This document shows positions 5,106-5,311 of a stretch of 5,311 nt of DNA, in pieces. The first letter of the stretch is position 1. Every line of letters starts with the position of its first letter. Under the pieces are notes generated by a model that had not been told where the DNA came from, did no database searches, and saw nothing but the letters and a program-made list of their open reading frames with translations. This stretch comes from Bacillota bacterium (GTDB lineage Bacteria > Bacillota > Clostridia > Acetivibrionales > DSM-2933), in contig JAEYYB010000148.1 in assembly GCA_023430975.1 (NCBI GenBank), forward strand, positions 1 to 5,311, written 5' to 3'. A program made the position numbers and the translations under genes.

Positions 5106-5213
5106 TCAATGCTTCTTAAAAAAATATATAATGTAAAAAAAGAGCCTGAATTGGAAGACTGAGCTGCCATAATCCTTGGCAGCCCTATGTAAAAACTTCT
5201 GAAAACCCTTCAT
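5106..5213 (-). CDS. Possible 35-aa ORF overlapping the SymE-like stop codon (ATGA)
   Basis: The ATG at 5213-5211 overlaps the TGA of the upstream SymE-like frame as ATGA. GAGG about 7 bases before it would serve as Shine-Dalgarno, so translational coupling is possible. The 35 residues start MKGFQKFLHRAAKDYG and end in a hydrophobic aromatic run (L-F-F-Y-I-I-Y-F-F) followed by K-K-H, like a tiny membrane peptide. However, the frame runs through a perfect 7-bp hairpin (5163-5183) and a poly-T tract, features that also fit an untranslated 3' region. No family is recognised. Confidence 0.3.
   Translation of the reverse strand: MKGFQKFLHRAAKDYGSSVFQFRLFFYIIYFFKKH
5163..5183. repeat. Perfect 7-bp hairpin GCTGCCA/TGGCAGC
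   Basis: GCTGCCA (5163-5169) and TGGCAGC (5177-5183) pair perfectly around a 7-base loop. It lies 27 bases past the SymE-like stop on the minus strand. The nearest T-run on that strand (TTTTTTT) begins about 20 bases later, too far for a classical intrinsic terminator. It may protect a 3' end or belong to an antisense RNA region. Confidence 0.55.
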
Positions 5214-5311
5214 ATCTCATCCTCACTATCCACTTTTTTTATAGTAATGACACCCTGTGAAACCTCAATAACCACCTTGCATCCTACTTCAAAACCAAAA
5301 TCCTTTAACCA
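5210..5311 (-). CDS. SymE-like toxin family protein, C-terminal 33 residues (5' end beyond window)
   Basis: The frame enters from the window edge and ends at the TGA at 5212-5210. The residues W-L-K-D-F-G-F-E-V-G then V-V-I-E-V-S-Q-G-V-I-T-I match the SymE/AbrB-like C-terminal pattern (W-L...G-F..G..V.V.V..G.I.I). SymE of Escherichia coli is an SOS-induced, RNA-associated toxin repressed by the antisense RNA SymR. Clostridial relatives are poorly studied, so I claim only the fold family. The tail V-D-S-E-D-E-I is acidic. It is the first gene visible in a minus-strand series that continues through a possible 35-aa ORF to the DUF2493 gene. Confidence 0.7.
   Translation of the reverse strand, partial: WLKDFGFEVGCKVVIEVSQGVITIKKVDSEDEI

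Overview
The window is AT-rich and reads like a low-GC Gram-positive chromosome, probably Clostridia. The grounds are A/T-ending codon use, strong AGGAGG-type ribosome binding sites, and protein families common in Firmicutes. No rRNA, tRNA or CRISPR array was found. It looks like an accessory or plastic region: six real or likely genes, one insertion sequence, one probable miniature or degenerate repeat element, and several decayed reading frames.

Layout from left to right. At 1-449 a minus-strand gene starts at 449 and meets an in-frame TGA at 84-86. The same frame stays open to the window edge, so this is probably the 5' end of a larger, interrupted gene. From 450 to 1537 there is no convincing gene. 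It holds the promoter of the first gene, a very AT-rich stretch with what may be a frameshifted coding remnant, and a GC-richer island (about 880-1330). The island carries a long near-perfect palindrome, repeated GGGGCTT blocks and inverted-repeat-like ends. An extended -10 promoter then leads into a plus-strand gene (1538-2614) for a DUF6236 family protein of unknown function.

At 2824-3129, on the minus strand, lies a small Cys/His-rich protein, probably metal-binding, of unknown function. Just upstream of it is an intact IS110-family element. Its DEDD transposase (3188-4414, minus) is preceded by about 260 non-coding bases. These fold on paper into a 5' hairpin followed by two stem-loops, the architecture expected of an IS110 bridge RNA.

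The right end is a minus-strand block: the C-terminus of a SymE-like toxin entering from the window edge (5311-5210), a possible 35-residue ORF overlapping its stop codon by ATGA, a terminator-like hairpin, and a DUF2493/SLOG-fold protein (5022-4678). The IS110 element lies immediately downstream of this last gene without interrupting it. No shared pathway links the genes. SymE-like and SLOG genes next to an IS and decayed frames suggest a mobile or defence-associated neighbourhood, but that is inference.
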